Below are positions 17,882 through 27,957 of a stretch of DNA of 64,000 nt, one piece after another; position 1 is the first letter of the stretch, and every line of letters begins with the position of its first letter. The stretch lies in assembly GCA_944321725.1 (NCBI GenBank), contig CALUMI010000001.1, positions 62,001 to 126,000 on the forward strand, written 5' to 3'. The stretch is from an uncultured Muribaculaceae bacterium (GTDB lineage: Bacteria; Bacteroidota; Bacteroidia; Bacteroidales; Muribaculaceae). A model generated the notes under the pieces. That model was not told where the DNA came from and ran no database searches. It saw only the letters and a program-made list of their open reading frames with translations. The position numbers and the translations under genes were made by a program.

Positions 17882-18847
17882 ATGGATTTCAGGACGAGGG
17901 TAGAGATTGAGGACAGCGGCTTGCGTATAGGTTATGGCGACGGAATCCTGATGCTCGGGTCGTGTTTCTCCGACAACATAGGCGAGCGGTTGCGGCGGCG
18001 GTTGATGAATGTGTGTGTCAATCCGTTCGGCACGCTATATAATCCGGCAAGCATTGCCATGGCGGTTGAGCGCATTGCGGAAAGGCGAATGTTTTCGGCG
18101 GCGGAACTTTTTGAGCATAACGGGATGTGGCACAGCTTTGCGCATCATTCGCGCTTTTCGAGCGCGGACAAGGGAAAGGCTTTGGAAAAAATCAACGCCG
18201 GATATGGCGAGGCGGTGGCATCGTTGCTTGGTTGCAAGGTGATGGTTGTCACTTTCGGTACGGCTTTCGTGTTTACGCGCGGAGGGGAGATTGTGGCCAA
18301 CTGCCATAAATTGCCGCAGCGGAAGTTTGTACGCAGGCGGCTCGGTGTCGACGATATAGTCGGGATGTGGAGCAAGACGATAGATTTGCTCGGCCGCGTC
18401 AACAACGGCGCGACAGTGATATTCACGGTCAGCCCGATTCGCCATTTGGCAGACGGTATGCACGGCAATCAGGCGAGCAAGGCCTCGCTTTTGCTTGCCG
18501 TGGATGAATTGACGCGTAAATTTCCGCAATGCCGCTATTTCCCGTCCTACGAGATTGTGCTCGACGAGCTGCGCGACTACCGTTTTTATGCGGCTGACAT
18601 GGTGCATCCGTCGGATGTGGCTGTAGATTATGTGTTTGAGCGTTTTTCCGATGTCTGTTTTTCCGATGCGACGCGCAGTCAAGCCGCCGCATGCGAGAAA
18701 CTTTACCGTATGGCAGCCCATCGTCCGCTTACCGACAATACCGTTGAAATAGAGAAATTTCGCGAAAGTGTGCGGCGGTATGCCCGCGAGCTTGCGGCGG
18801 CACTGCCTGAGGCAAGACCGCAAATTGAGGCGTTGACCGGTTTATAG
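17882..18847 (+). CDS. GSCFA-domain protein
   Basis: A 321-residue protein of the GSCFA family, named after the motif seen here as 'LMLGSCFSDNIG' near residues 24-35 (with C where the family name has SCFA). Conserved blocks such as 'NPFGTLYNPASIA' and 'FTVSPIRHLADGMHGNQASK' are present. The 'TVSPIRH' block resembles an SGNH/GDSL-type hydrolase scaffold. The reaction is not established. A GAGGAG directly precedes the ATG. It lies upstream of murF-alr, but that gene has its own promoter, so a shared function in the cell envelope is only suggestive. Confidence 0.9.
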   Translation: MDFRTRVEIEDSGLRIGYGDGILMLGSCFSDNIGERLRRRLMNVCVNPFGTLYNPASIAMAVERIAERRMFSAAELFEHNGMWHSFAHHSRFSSADKGKALEKINAGYGEAVASLLGCKVMVVTFGTAFVFTRGGEIVANCHKLPQRKFVRRRLGVDDIVGMWSKTIDLLGRVNNGATVIFTVSPIRHLADGMHGNQASKASLLLAVDELTRKFPQCRYFPSYEIVLDELRDYRFYAADMVHPSDVAVDYVFERFSDVCFSDATRSQAAACEKLYRMAAHRPLTDNTVEIEKFRESVRRYARELAAALPEARPQIEALTGL

Positions 18848-18863
18848 TCGTATCTATTTTTAT

Positions 18864-18894
18864 TTTGCGGGTTTTTGCCGATTCTGTAATTTTG
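18864..18894 (+). promoter_or_regulatory. Promoter of murF-alr
   Basis: TTTG at 18864-18867, 19-nt spacer, TAATTTTG at 18887-18894. The start codon is 26 bp downstream. Confidence 0.7.
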
Positions 18895-18920
18895 CGCCGA
18901 AGAAAACCGGAGGATAGAAA

Positions 18921-21392
18921 ATGAAATATTCCATTATAGAGATTGCCGGAATGCTCGATGCCGACCCGACAAGTCTGCATGAGGCGGAAATTGATGTGCT
19001 GCTGACCGACTCACGGTCGTTGACATATCCGGAACGCTCATTGTTTTTTGCGATACGCACGGCCAGCAATGACGGGCATCGTTATGTGGCGCGGCTCTAC
19101 GACAAAGGGGTGCGTAATTTTGTAGTCGAGCGCATTCCTGACGGCAGTTATGACGAAAAAACGAATTTTATTGTCGTGGACGACACCACTGCCGCCTTGC
19201 AGCGGTTGGCTTATTGTCACAGGCATCGTTTCAAGATTCCGGTTGTCGGGATAACCGGCAGCCGTGGAAAAACGGTCGTGAAAGAGTGGCTTTATCAGCT
19301 GTTGCGCGACGATTACCGCATTGTGAGAAGTCCGCGCAGCTATAATTCGCAGATAGGCGTGCCGTTGTCGTTGTGGGATATCGACGACCGCACGGAGCTT
19401 GCAATCATTGAGGCCGGCATTTCGCATACGGGCGAGATGCGGCGGCTTGCCGATATGATAGACCCTGACATAACGGTGATTACCAATATCGGCGATGAGC
19501 ATGACGACGGGTTTGCCTCAACAGTTGAGAAATGTGAAGAGAAATTGCAGTTGTCGAGAAACAGCAGTTGTGTGGTTTATGACAACGACGATTCTACGGT
19601 GTGCAACGGCATAATGGCTCTTGCCTACGGTGTGCAGGAGTTGAGCTGGTCGAAAAAAATACAGGATGCCCCGCTTTTTATCTCCTCGATTATCAGGCAT
19701 GAGCACTCTACGGACATACATTTCACGTATCTGATGTATGCCCGGACGGTCACTATCCCGTTTACGTCGGACATCGACATAGAGAACGCCATTACTTGCC
19801 TCGCGGTGCTGCTTGCTTTGCGCGTACCTGTTGACGACAAAATGGCGCGGCGGTTTGCCCTCCTTGCGCCGGTAGGCACGCGTATCGATGTCATTGAAGG
19901 TGTGAACAAATGTATGCTTGTTTACGACACATATACATGCGATTATTTGTCGCTTGCTCCCTCGCTCGATTTCATGATGCGGCGCATTACCGCAGGAAAA
20001 ACGGCTACAGTGGTGCTTTCCGATGTGTTGGGAGAGAGTATGCCTGCCGCTGATGTCTACAAAGAGATATCCAGGTTGCTGAAAGTTTGGCATGTAAGCC
20101 GTTTTATAGGTATCGGCAAGGAAATTTCATCATATAAAGATTTGTTTCCGGATTTTTCTGAGTTTTTCGACAATACGGCTGATTTCTTGAAGGAATTGTC
20201 GCCGGGCGATTTTTCCAATGAGCTGATATTGATTAAAGGCACGCCGGAAGCAGGCTTCGGAGCAATCAACGACATGCTTGAGGCCCGGCAACACGAAACG
20301 GTGTTGGAGGTTAATCTCGACGCGTTGGTACATAACTTCAATTTTTACAAATCGCGTTTGCGGCCTGCAACCAAAATAGTGTGCATGCTTAAAGCCTCAG
20401 GCTATGGGGCAGGCTCATACGAGCTTGCGAAAACACTTCAGGCGCAGGGTGCGGCATATATAGCAGTCGCCGCGCACGACGAGGGCGCAGGCTTGCGCAG
20501 TGCCGGCATAACGATGCCTATAATGGTGCTTAATCCTAAGGTTGTGAATTATAAGGCATTGTTCGACAACCGTCTTGAGCCGGAGATTTTCAGTTTCGAT
20601 ATTTGCCGCGAATTTATACATGCGGCGGAAAAATATGGTGTTGAGAATTATCCGGTGCATATAAAAATCGATTCTGGAATGCACAGGTTGGGATTTCTTT
20701 ATGAGGAATTGCCCGAACTAATCAGATTGCTGAAATCACAGAAGGCGGTGCGTCCGGCATCGGTGTTCTCGCATCTCGCTACTGCCGACGACTTCGGCAA
20801 GACGCAATATGCAGAAATGCAGCTCGGCTATTTCGACAAGTGCTGTAACCGTCTGACGGAGGCTTTCGATTTTCCGATAATGCGCCATATATTGAACACC
20901 GACGGCATTCTCCGTTTTCCTGAGCATCAATATGAGATGGTAAGGCTTGGAATCGGGCTTTACGGAATACCGACACTCGGCAGCGGATGGGATGACGGGT
21001 TGCGTCCGGTATCGTCGCTGCGCTCGGTAATCATCCAGATACGCGAATGGGAAGAGGGTACAGCAATAGGCTATGGCTGCTACGGCAAACTCGGACGACA
21101 CTCGAAAATAGCCACCATACCGATTGGTTATGCCGACGGATTTAACCGCAGGCTTGGCAGGGGTGTGGGAGAAGTGTTTATTAACGGGAAACGTGTGCCG
21201 ACGGTTGGCAATATTTGTATGGACTTGTTTATGGCGGATGTGACCGATGTGGACTGCAAAGTAGGTGATAAGGTGGAAATATTTGGAGAGCATATCACTG
21301 CCACTGAAATTGCCGACAAACTCGGAACTATTCCATACGAAGTGCTGACATCGGTTTCCGAGCGTGTGAAACGTATCTATTATCGCGAATGA
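18921..21392 (+). CDS. murF-alr: Bifunctional UDP-MurNAc-tripeptide:D-Ala-D-Ala ligase / alanine racemase
   Basis: An 823-residue fusion of two peptidoglycan-precursor enzymes. The N-terminal half (about 1-450) is a Mur ligase with the ATP-binding loop GITGSRGKT near residues 110-118 and the TNIGDEHDDGF central motif; it adds D-Ala-D-Ala to UDP-MurNAc-tripeptide. The C-terminal half (about 455-823) is a PLP-dependent alanine racemase with the PLP lysine in LKASGYGAG near residue 488 and the IGYGCYGKLG and IPIGYADGF blocks. It thus makes D-Ala and uses D-Ala-D-Ala in one polypeptide; the fusion is characteristic of Bacteroidota. Its stop codon overlaps the start of the methyltransferase gene (ATGA). 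Confidence 0.96.
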   Translation: MKYSIIEIAGMLDADPTSLHEAEIDVLLTDSRSLTYPERSLFFAIRTASNDGHRYVARLYDKGVRNFVVERIPDGSYDEKTNFIVVDDTTAALQRLAYCHRHRFKIPVVGITGSRGKTVVKEWLYQLLRDDYRIVRSPRSYNSQIGVPLSLWDIDDRTELAIIEAGISHTGEMRRLADMIDPDITVITNIGDEHDDGFASTVEKCEEKLQLSRNSSCVVYDNDDSTVCNGIMALAYGVQELSWSKKIQDAPLFISSIIRHEHSTDIHFTYLMYARTVTIPFTSDIDIENAITCLAVLLALRVPVDDKMARRFALLAPVGTRIDVIEGVNKCMLVYDTYTCDYLSLAPSLDFMMRRITAGKTATVVLSDVLGESMPAADVYKEISRLLKVWHVSRFIGIGKEISSYKDLFPDFSEFFDNTADFLKELSPGDFSNELILIKGTPEAGFGAINDMLEARQHETVLEVNLDALVHNFNFYKSRLRPATKIVCMLKASGYGAGSYELAKTLQAQGAAYIAVAAHDEGAGLRSAGITMPIMVLNPKVVNYKALFDNRLEPEIFSFDICREFIHAAEKYGVENYPVHIKIDSGMHRLGFLYEELPELIRLLKSQKAVRPASVFSHLATADDFGKTQYAEMQLGYFDKCCNRLTEAFDFPIMRHILNTDGILRFPEHQYEMVRLGIGLYGIPTLGSGWDDGLRPVSSLRSVIIQIREWEEGTAIGYGCYGKLGRHSKIATIPIGYADGFNRRLGRGVGEVFINGKRVPTVGNICMDLFMADVTDVDCKVGDKVEIFGEHITATEIADKLGTIPYEVLTSVSERVKRIYYRE

Positions 21393-22795
21393 GCATGGAG
21401 TTTGACAGTAAGTTTGCCGATGAAATCATCGGATTGCTCGGAGAAAAAGAGGGATACGACTTGTTGGGGGCATTGTCGGGTGAGCCGGCAGTGTCGGTGC
21501 GCGTCAACGAGGCAAAAAGCCGTTTGACGGTCAACGGACGCAGAGTGGCGTGGTGCGGCAACGGGTTTTATCTTGACAACAGGCCGACGTTCACGTTCGA
21601 CCCTCTGCTGCATGCAGGATTATATTACGTGCAGGATGCCTCGTCGATGTTTATTGGCCATGTTCTGCGGCAGATAGCCGGAGACAAGGCAGTCACCTAT
21701 CTTGATTTGTGCGCCGCTCCGGGCGGAAAGACCACGGCGGCGTTAGATGTGGTTTCAGGCAAATCGTTGGTTGTCGCCAACGAGATTGACAGACAGCGCG
21801 CGCAAATATTGCGTGAGAACGTCATAAAATGGGGGCGTGCGAATTGTGTCGTCACAAATGACACTCCGGAGAAATTAGGACAGTTGAAAAATTTTTTCGA
21901 TATAGTGGCCGCTGACATGCCATGCTCTGGCGAAGGAATGTTCCGTAAGGACGAGGAGGCGGTGAGACAGTGGTCGCCGGCTCTTGTCGAAAGGTGCGCC
22001 GCGCGGCAGCGTGATATAGTCGACAGTGTATGGGACGCCTTGAAACCCGGCGGTTTCTTTGTCTATAGCACATGCACTTTCAACCGCAGTGAGAATGAGG
22101 AGATTATAGACTACATTATCGACAACTACGGGGCGGAACCAATAGAAATCTCTGTGCCTTCTGAATGGAAAATACATGGCGGAATAGGCACATCGGCATA
22201 TTGTTACAGGTTTCTGCCGCATCTGACGGAGGGCGAAGGATTGTTTATGGCCGTATTGAGAAAGCCGGGACAAAATCAGGGCTGCCGCATCAGGATTGGC
22301 AAGGAAAAGAATGTGGCTGTGCCGAAGCAGTGCAAGGCTCTCATAAAAGCCGGTTGCGGAGTGGAGCCGTGTGCGGATGGCGACTTGGTTGTGGCGCGTC
22401 CGTCGGAAATGAGGCAACAGATTCTGGCTGTGACGCAGAATGTCAACACAATTCTTTCGGGTGTCCCTATGGCCACAATAAAAGGCAACGACATCGTTCC
22501 GGAGCACTCGCTTGCCGTAAGCACTATTCTTGACAGGGAATATTTTCCGGTAGTTGACGTGGACTACGGTGAAACTGTCGATTTTCTGCGAGGCGTCATT
22601 TTGCGGCCGCGGCAAAATTTGGCACGTGGGTATTGCCTTGTGTCATATAAGGGCTCGCCATTGGGCTGGGTTAAAAATATAGGCAACCGCATGAATAATT
22701 GCTATCCGAAAGAGTGGCGCATACGCAGCTCGTTTGTCCCCGATGTTTCTCCTGAGGTTCTTTACGGCTTCTATCGCGAAGAATCGGCAGAATAA
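21389..22795 (+). CDS. rRNA (cytosine-C5) methyltransferase, RsmB/RsmF family
   Basis: A 468-residue SAM-dependent RNA m5C methyltransferase. The SAM-binding site is at 'LDLCAAPGGKTTAAL' (about residues 108-122). The two catalytic cysteines lie in DMPCSGEGMF and in YSTCTFNRSENEE. A C-terminal PUA/RNA-binding-like extension (about 300-468) gives the RsmF/NolA-like architecture. It probably modifies 16S rRNA; the exact base cannot be told from sequence. It overlaps murF-alr by 4 bp (ATGA), suggesting coupled translation. A second in-frame ATG lies 6 bp further on. Confidence 0.93.
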   Translation: MSMEFDSKFADEIIGLLGEKEGYDLLGALSGEPAVSVRVNEAKSRLTVNGRRVAWCGNGFYLDNRPTFTFDPLLHAGLYYVQDASSMFIGHVLRQIAGDKAVTYLDLCAAPGGKTTAALDVVSGKSLVVANEIDRQRAQILRENVIKWGRANCVVTNDTPEKLGQLKNFFDIVAADMPCSGEGMFRKDEEAVRQWSPALVERCAARQRDIVDSVWDALKPGGFFVYSTCTFNRSENEEIIDYIIDNYGAEPIEISVPSEWKIHGGIGTSAYCYRFLPHLTEGEGLFMAVLRKPGQNQGCRIRIGKEKNVAVPKQCKALIKAGCGVEPCADGDLVVARPSEMRQQILAVTQNVNTILSGVPMATIKGNDIVPEHSLAVSTILDREYFPVVDVDYGETVDFLRGVILRPRQNLARGYCLVSYKGSPLGWVKNIGNRMNNCYPKEWRIRSSFVPDVSPEVLYGFYREESAE

Positions 22796-22814
22796 GTATT
22801 CAATTTCAAACGAG

Positions 22815-22849
22815 TTTGATTGTTCTGCACTCTATTTGCATTATCTTTG
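22815..22849 (+). promoter_or_regulatory. Promoter of the nitroreductase gene
   Basis: TATCTTTG at 22842-22849 is a good -7 element. TTTG at 22815-22818 lies 23 nt upstream, longer than usual. The same long-spaced form, 'AGTTTGATTG...ATTTGCATTATCTTTG', occurs before the glycosyltransferase gene at 44249-44283. Confidence 0.5.
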
Positions 22850-22883
22850 ACATTGTGTAATTAATGTATTAAAATTTGGTTTT

Positions 22884-23513
22884 ATGAAAATGAAAGTGTC
22901 GATATTGTTGAATGTGCTGCTTGCGATTGTAGTTGTCGTGCTTGCGGTGAAAACATTTATGGCAGGAAGCAGCGGAAACACAAATCCCGCCATTGAGAAT
23001 ATGATTACGCGTACAAGCGTCAGGGCTTACGAGGCGAAGGCGGTTGAGGACGCGAAAGTGGAGCAAATGCTCCGTGCCGCCATGTCGGCTCCCACAGCTA
23101 TCAACAAGCAGCCATGGGATTTTGTGATAGTCGACGACCCCGCTAAGCTGAAAGAGCTTGCCGACAGTCTTTCCAACGCAAAAATGGCAGCCGGAGCTCC
23201 GTTGGCAATAGTGGTTTGCGGAAATATGCAGAAGGCTATCGAGGGCGAGGGACGCGATAATTGGATTGCCGATGCCTCAGCCGCCACCGAGAATCTTTTG
23301 CTTGCGGCTCACTCGTTGGGATTGGGGGCGGTTTGGACAGGTGTATATCCGTCGGCCCATCGTGTGGATGTCATCCGTGATGTGTTGGAATTGCCGGGCT
23401 ATGTAGTTCCGCTCAGCCTTGTGCCGATAGGCTATCCGGCCGAGAATCCGCAGCCGAAAGACAAGTGGAAACCGGAAAATGTTCATCGTAACGGTTGGAG
23501 CGCGGCCTATTAA
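22884..23513 (+). CDS. Membrane-anchored nitroreductase-family protein
   Basis: A 209-residue flavin reductase of the nitroreductase fold. FMN-contacting blocks include 'TRTSVRAYEAKAV', 'AAMSAPTAINKQPWDFVIV', 'ASAATENLLLAAHSLGLGAVWTG' and the C-terminal 'PLSLVPIGYPAENPQPKDKW'. A hydrophobic N-terminal segment (about 6-25, ILLNVLLAIVVVVLAVKTFM) precedes the domain and is not part of the usual cytosolic enzyme. It predicts export or an inner-membrane anchor. The substrate is unknown. The gene stands alone and converges on the lipoprotein gene at 23544. Confidence 0.93.
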   Translation: MKMKVSILLNVLLAIVVVVLAVKTFMAGSSGNTNPAIENMITRTSVRAYEAKAVEDAKVEQMLRAAMSAPTAINKQPWDFVIVDDPAKLKELADSLSNAKMAAGAPLAIVVCGNMQKAIEGEGRDNWIADASAATENLLLAAHSLGLGAVWTGVYPSAHRVDVIRDVLELPGYVVPLSLVPIGYPAENPQPKDKWKPENVHRNGWSAAY

Positions 23514-23543
23514 TTATGGCAAATTGGCCGACTGCCATTCTTG

Positions 23544-24182
23544 TCAAAAAAACAAAAGAGGCACCCATGATGATGTTTCCGCTTTGAGATTTATTGTTCC
23601 TGATATGGTTGACGCCTCATTATATTTGCGCAGATATTCTATGGCTTTTTCTTTTGTGACCTCCATGTTGCTTATCGAGAATGAAAGATTTCCGTACAGG
23701 CCGCCTTCATCGTCGATTACGTAAGAGAATACTTCAGGGTCGCTGATGTTGTATCTAAGAGTGTTGTCATCCGGCAGAGCGGCTATTTTGTCCTCATTTA
23801 TTGTGCATTTGATTGATGCCTCATATTTCATTCCGTCCTTTATATCGTCAGCGATGTGATAATATACGAAATCATTGTTGGCATCGAACTGGTGCAGTAT
23901 TGCGGCAATTTTCAAATAGTTGTCGAACAGCTCGTATCCTTCAGCCCCGAACATGTTGTTGTAGGTATTGCTGATATTATATGTCGTTGTTTTGTCGGTG
24001 GCGGGGTCGTAGACGGAGAGCTCAACATCGGCGAACTTCAATAAATCGGTCGGCATCCAAGCGTTATACACCAACTTATAGTTTTTCTCGCCGTCGCCTT
24101 TTCCTTCAGGCTCATCTTCTCCGCAACTTGTAAAGCTCAAAGTCATTGCAAATGCAACAAGTGATAAAAATAATTTTTTCAT
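23544..24182 (-). CDS. Hypothetical lipoprotein
   Basis: A 212-residue protein with a lipoprotein signal peptide (lipobox SFTSC, Cys20) followed by an acidic, Gly-rich linker (GEDEPEGKGDGEK). The rest is beta-rich with no family I recognise. It shows 'DLLKFADVELSVYDPATDKT' and a C-terminal stretch rich in Ser/Thr. It sits alone between the nitroreductase and the LRR gene, divergent from the latter. A small ligand-binding or adhesive surface lipoprotein is possible, but there is no direct evidence. Confidence 0.8.
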   Translation of the reverse strand: MKKLFLSLVAFAMTLSFTSCGEDEPEGKGDGEKNYKLVYNAWMPTDLLKFADVELSVYDPATDKTTTYNISNTYNNMFGAEGYELFDNYLKIAAILHQFDANNDFVYYHIADDIKDGMKYEASIKCTINEDKIAALPDDNTLRYNISDPEVFSYVIDDEGGLYGNLSFSISNMEVTKEKAIEYLRKYNEASTISGTINLKAETSSWVPLLFF

Positions 24183-24420
24183 ATTGATTATTGTGTTTTA
24201 AATTGTTCCGAAAGTTAGATAATTTGATGTCTATCGCCAAAGTATGCGGATTTACTTTTGTGCGAAATGTCTGTATATAATGAAAATACCACGAAAATGA
24301 CAAAACAAGAGAAGCAAATGACAAAATGAGAGAACAACGGGCTCGCTTCCCGGAAGTAAGAAATCCGCTATGGCTATTTTTGTCCGCACAAACTAAAAAC
24401 CTAAATAACAAAAAAATCAA
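24183..24420. other. Divergent intergenic region before the LRR gene
   Basis: About 240 bp of AT-rich sequence between divergent genes. It must hold both promoters, but no element pair with canonical spacing could be fixed. There is no gene in it. Confidence 0.4.
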
Positions 24421-27400
24421 ATGAAGAAAAAATTTTTACTGCTATTGGCGGCTACGCTCGCCTCTGCCTCCGGATGGGCAACCAATTTGGAAGTGGGCGA
24501 AACAATTGTGTACAACGACTTGGTTTTCCGTGTCATTTCCACATCGGAAAACGAGGGCAACGTGGAGGTGGTAGGCTTCGAGGTGCCCGGTCACGAACAA
24601 AGATTAATAATACCCGGCACGGTGACGCAAAGTGACGACACCTTTACGGTAGTGTCGATTGTTGAAAACGCCTTTCAGGGAACAGGGCTGAGTGAGATTA
24701 GCATACCTGTCACAGTCAAGACTATCGGTAAAGACGCTTTTGCCGGCATTTGGTCACAATATCAAAGCGGTTGCAAGATTGCATACGAGGGAAGCATGGC
24801 CGACTGGTGCGACATCGATTTTGCCAACGGCGGCTCCAATCCGTTATCGGTCTATAAGGATGTGACCAAAATCACCATGAAATACATGTATGAAAATATC
24901 ACATTTGCAGGAAATCATATATTTGAAGAAACAGTTGACGGTTCTAACAGTTTCTATACGTTCCGTATTCCTGATGACGTGAAAGTGATAAAGCCGTATG
25001 CTTTCTATGGCATTGGCGCGACTTCCGTTGAAATTCCGGGTACGGTGGAGGAGATAGGGGAAAGCGCATTCGGCGAGATTCGCCTTTTGGGTATCAGTTC
25101 TTATGGTGAGATGGATCGCGTGGTGACATTCGAGAAAGGCGATAAGCCGTTGGTACTCGAAAGGAAGCCTTTCAGCACCTCCCGGTGGGCGGATGAAGAC
25201 GCTCCTTTGGAGATGCCACTTGTCAAGGCGGAAGTGTATTATGGCAGGGAATTGTCAGGCACCAGCGGTCTTGACCATCTGGCAGGAATAGTCATAAGCC
25301 CTGACGTAGACACGTTCGGGGAGACTTATCAGGACTTGGGATTCCTTGAATCTTTCACGGTGGAGGACAGAACAGAGCCTATTGCGTTCGAGAACGCGCC
25401 GTTGTCAGGCCGTAATACCTACTACGACTTCTATCTCGGAAGGGATTTCACCGGCGCGCTGTTCACCGGCGACCAGTTCACCTACGCGCAAATCGATTTG
25501 ACAATAGGCGGCAACGTCACGGAAATAACACCCGGACAGTTTGAAAAATTCAGGGTGTTTGGTCTGAATTTCCTCTATGGACCCTATGCGCTTGAACTCG
25601 TGGCTACACCTTTCAAGCAGGACACTTATCTCTCCGTGTCAATCGACCGCAACATCAACAGACAATTAGGACTGAACAACATCAACGGGTCGCTCAGCTT
25701 CGGCGAGCACTTGACGGTAATCGGCGACAACCTGTTCAGGGAATGCATCATAAACCCGATAAGCCCGATTGACCTTACCATCCCCGACAATGTGAGAAAA
25801 ATCGGAAATTCCGCTTTCCAGAATTGCTCCGGTATCAGTACCCTGACGCTCGGCAGCGGGCTTACCGAAATCGGCAGCAATGCTTTTGAAGGATGCACTG
25901 GCATCACTTCCGTAGCGATTCCCGATGCGGTGACAACGCTCGGGCAGTCGGCTTTTTCCGGCTGCACTTCTTTGGCAACAGCGAATATAGGGCTGTCGGT
26001 AGATATTGTCCGCAACGATACTTTCAACGGATGCACCGCCTTAAAACAGGTTTCTATGCCTGACGGCATCTTGACCATCGGCAACAACGTTTTCAACGGA
26101 TGCACCGCTTTGGAACAAATCACCATTCCGGGCTCGGTAACTTCTGTAGGGCAGAACGCCTTCAACGGATGCAAAAGCATGCGTTCCGTAATTTTTGCCG
26201 AAGGCGATGCAGAACTTATGCTTATGGAAACGCCTTTCAACGGATGTACCTTGCTTGGCAATTTGTATCTTGGGCGAAATTTGATGTCCGACATCAAGTT
26301 CGGCTTGGAATCGTCTCTACATACTCTTATCATCAGCGATAACGTTAAATCCATCGGCGACAACGCTTTCAAGGACTACACCTCGCTCCGCAACATCAGC
26401 ATAGGCACAGGCCTTGAAGAGTCAGGTGTGGATGCCTTTGCGGGATGCCCGGTCAGCGAAGTGAGAATATCCGATTTGGCAAAATGGTGTGCCATCGACT
26501 TTGCAAACACCAACGCCAACCCGGCTTCGATTTCGCGTACCATCTACCTTAACAATTCCGTTGTCGAGAATTTGGAGATTCCTGACGGTGTTGAGGAAGT
26601 GAAGCCTTTCGTGTTCTACAACAATTTGGCGAAGATTGTCACGCTGGGAAGCGATGTGAAGAAGATCGGGCAAAGCGCTTTCGACAACAACACGGAACTC
26701 GCCGTGGTAGTGTTCAACAATGATTTGGCTGAAATCGGCAGCTATGCGTTCAAAGGATGCGTAAAGTTGCAGGAACTTGAACTGAAAGACCATGTGGAAA
26801 CCATCGGCGACAACGCCTTCTTCGGCTGCTCCGCCATAACTTCAGTGACTTTGCCGGCCTCTGTGAAGTCGATAGGCACCGGAGCGTTCGGAGGATGCAT
26901 CTTGCTCTCCACCACCAACATTTCCGACCTTACGGCTTGGTTCGGCATAGATTTTGCTAACTACGACTCCAATCCGCTCCACATCGGCGGAGAGTTGATG
27001 CTCGGCAACGAAATGGTGACGCGCCTGAAGATTCCGGAAGGGATAACAGCGGTGAAGCCGTATGCTTTCTACGGGGCCAACGCCATTGTTTCTGTCGCTG
27101 CTCCTGACGGACTTCTGACAGTCGGCGACTATGCTTTCTATGGCAACAAGATGCTCGAGCTGGTGGATTTTGCGGAAGAGGACGCGCACTCGGTAGGTGC
27201 GCACGCTTTTGAGGCATGCCCCCGCCTGTCGTCGATTTTCCTTGGCTGCAATGTCAGCGAAATAGGTGAGAATGCTTTCGTGGAATGCCCAGCTTTGAAA
27301 ACTGTGGACGCTTATAATCTTACTCCGGCCGAAGTTGCCAAGTTCGACGATGTTGTATATGCCAATGCCACTCTGACAGTGCCCGCCGGCTCATCGTTCG

Positions 27401-27921
27401 ACTACGGGAAGGCCGAAGGCTGGAAAGAGTTTGCCAACATAGAAGAAGGAGCGGAAGTATATGACATTACTATCGGCTGGGACGAAGCGTATGGCATGGT
27501 GCTTTATCTCGGTGAAAAACGGGAGGAATTCAATGTGATGCAGCGTTCTGTCGAGCTCTACATCTATCCGGACGAAGGTTATAAAATCGGGTCAATCACT
27601 GTCAATGGAAATGAGATGCTGTCATTGTACGACGAGCAAAATAATCTGTTCGACCTTGGAGAAATAGATGAGGACAAGGATATTGTAGTCTATTTCGAGG
27701 ATAAGGATGGCGGTATTGGTGAAGTAGGCAGCGGCGATGTCAGTGTGCGCGGAGCAAGCGGGGCAATCCTTGTCGACGGGCTCGGACATGAGGATACGGT
27801 AAATGTCTACAACACCGCAGGACAGCTCGTCTACAGCGGAAACGACTCCGTAATCAATACGGTTTCCGGCGTCTACGTAATCGAAATTTCCGGAAAAGTG
27901 TATAAGACCGTAGTTCGCTAA
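24421..27921 (+). CDS. BspA-like leucine-rich-repeat surface protein
   Basis: A 1166-residue exported protein with a signal peptide at about residues 1-20. Many LRR_5/BspA-type repeats (about residues 60-990) follow the pattern 'IPxxVxxIGxxAFxxCxxL'. At the C-terminus are a region with 'DEGYKIGSITVNG' and a sorting-type tail 'VNVYNTAGQLVYSG...GVYVIEISGKVYKTVV'. The family mediates adhesion to host proteins or other bacteria; the ligand here is unknown. Some adjoining repeats are nearly identical at DNA level, with TTCAACGGATG occurring four times between 26026 and 26247 at about 68-76 bp intervals, which points to recent repeat duplication. A strong terminator follows. Confidence 0.93.
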   Translation: MKKKFLLLLAATLASASGWATNLEVGETIVYNDLVFRVISTSENEGNVEVVGFEVPGHEQRLIIPGTVTQSDDTFTVVSIVENAFQGTGLSEISIPVTVKTIGKDAFAGIWSQYQSGCKIAYEGSMADWCDIDFANGGSNPLSVYKDVTKITMKYMYENITFAGNHIFEETVDGSNSFYTFRIPDDVKVIKPYAFYGIGATSVEIPGTVEEIGESAFGEIRLLGISSYGEMDRVVTFEKGDKPLVLERKPFSTSRWADEDAPLEMPLVKAEVYYGRELSGTSGLDHLAGIVISPDVDTFGETYQDLGFLESFTVEDRTEPIAFENAPLSGRNTYYDFYLGRDFTGALFTGDQFTYAQIDLTIGGNVTEITPGQFEKFRVFGLNFLYGPYALELVATPFKQDTYLSVSIDRNINRQLGLNNINGSLSFGEHLTVIGDNLFRECIINPISPIDLTIPDNVRKIGNSAFQNCSGISTLTLGSGLTEIGSNAFEGCTGITSVAIPDAVTTLGQSAFSGCTSLATANIGLSVDIVRNDTFNGCTALKQVSMPDGILTIGNNVFNGCTALEQITIPGSVTSVGQNAFNGCKSMRSVIFAEGDAELMLMETPFNGCTLLGNLYLGRNLMSDIKFGLESSLHTLIISDNVKSIGDNAFKDYTSLRNISIGTGLEESGVDAFAGCPVSEVRISDLAKWCAIDFANTNANPASISRTIYLNNSVVENLEIPDGVEEVKPFVFYNNLAKIVTLGSDVKKIGQSAFDNNTELAVVVFNNDLAEIGSYAFKGCVKLQELELKDHVETIGDNAFFGCSAITSVTLPASVKSIGTGAFGGCILLSTTNISDLTAWFGIDFANYDSNPLHIGGELMLGNEMVTRLKIPEGITAVKPYAFYGANAIVSVAAPDGLLTVGDYAFYGNKMLELVDFAEEDAHSVGAHAFEACPRLSSIFLGCNVSEIGENAFVECPALKTVDAYNLTPAEVAKFDDVVYANATLTVPAGSSFDYGKAEGWKEFANIEEGAEVYDITIGWDEAYGMVLYLGEKREEFNVMQRSVELYIYPDEGYKIGSITVNGNEMLSLYDEQNNLFDLGEIDEDKDIVVYFEDKDGGIGEVGSGDVSVRGASGAILVDGLGHEDTVNVYNTAGQLVYSGNDSVINTVSGVYVIEISGKVYKTVVR

Positions 27922-27957
27922 CGCGGCACAATCTTTTCAATTATCGCACAAATTCAA

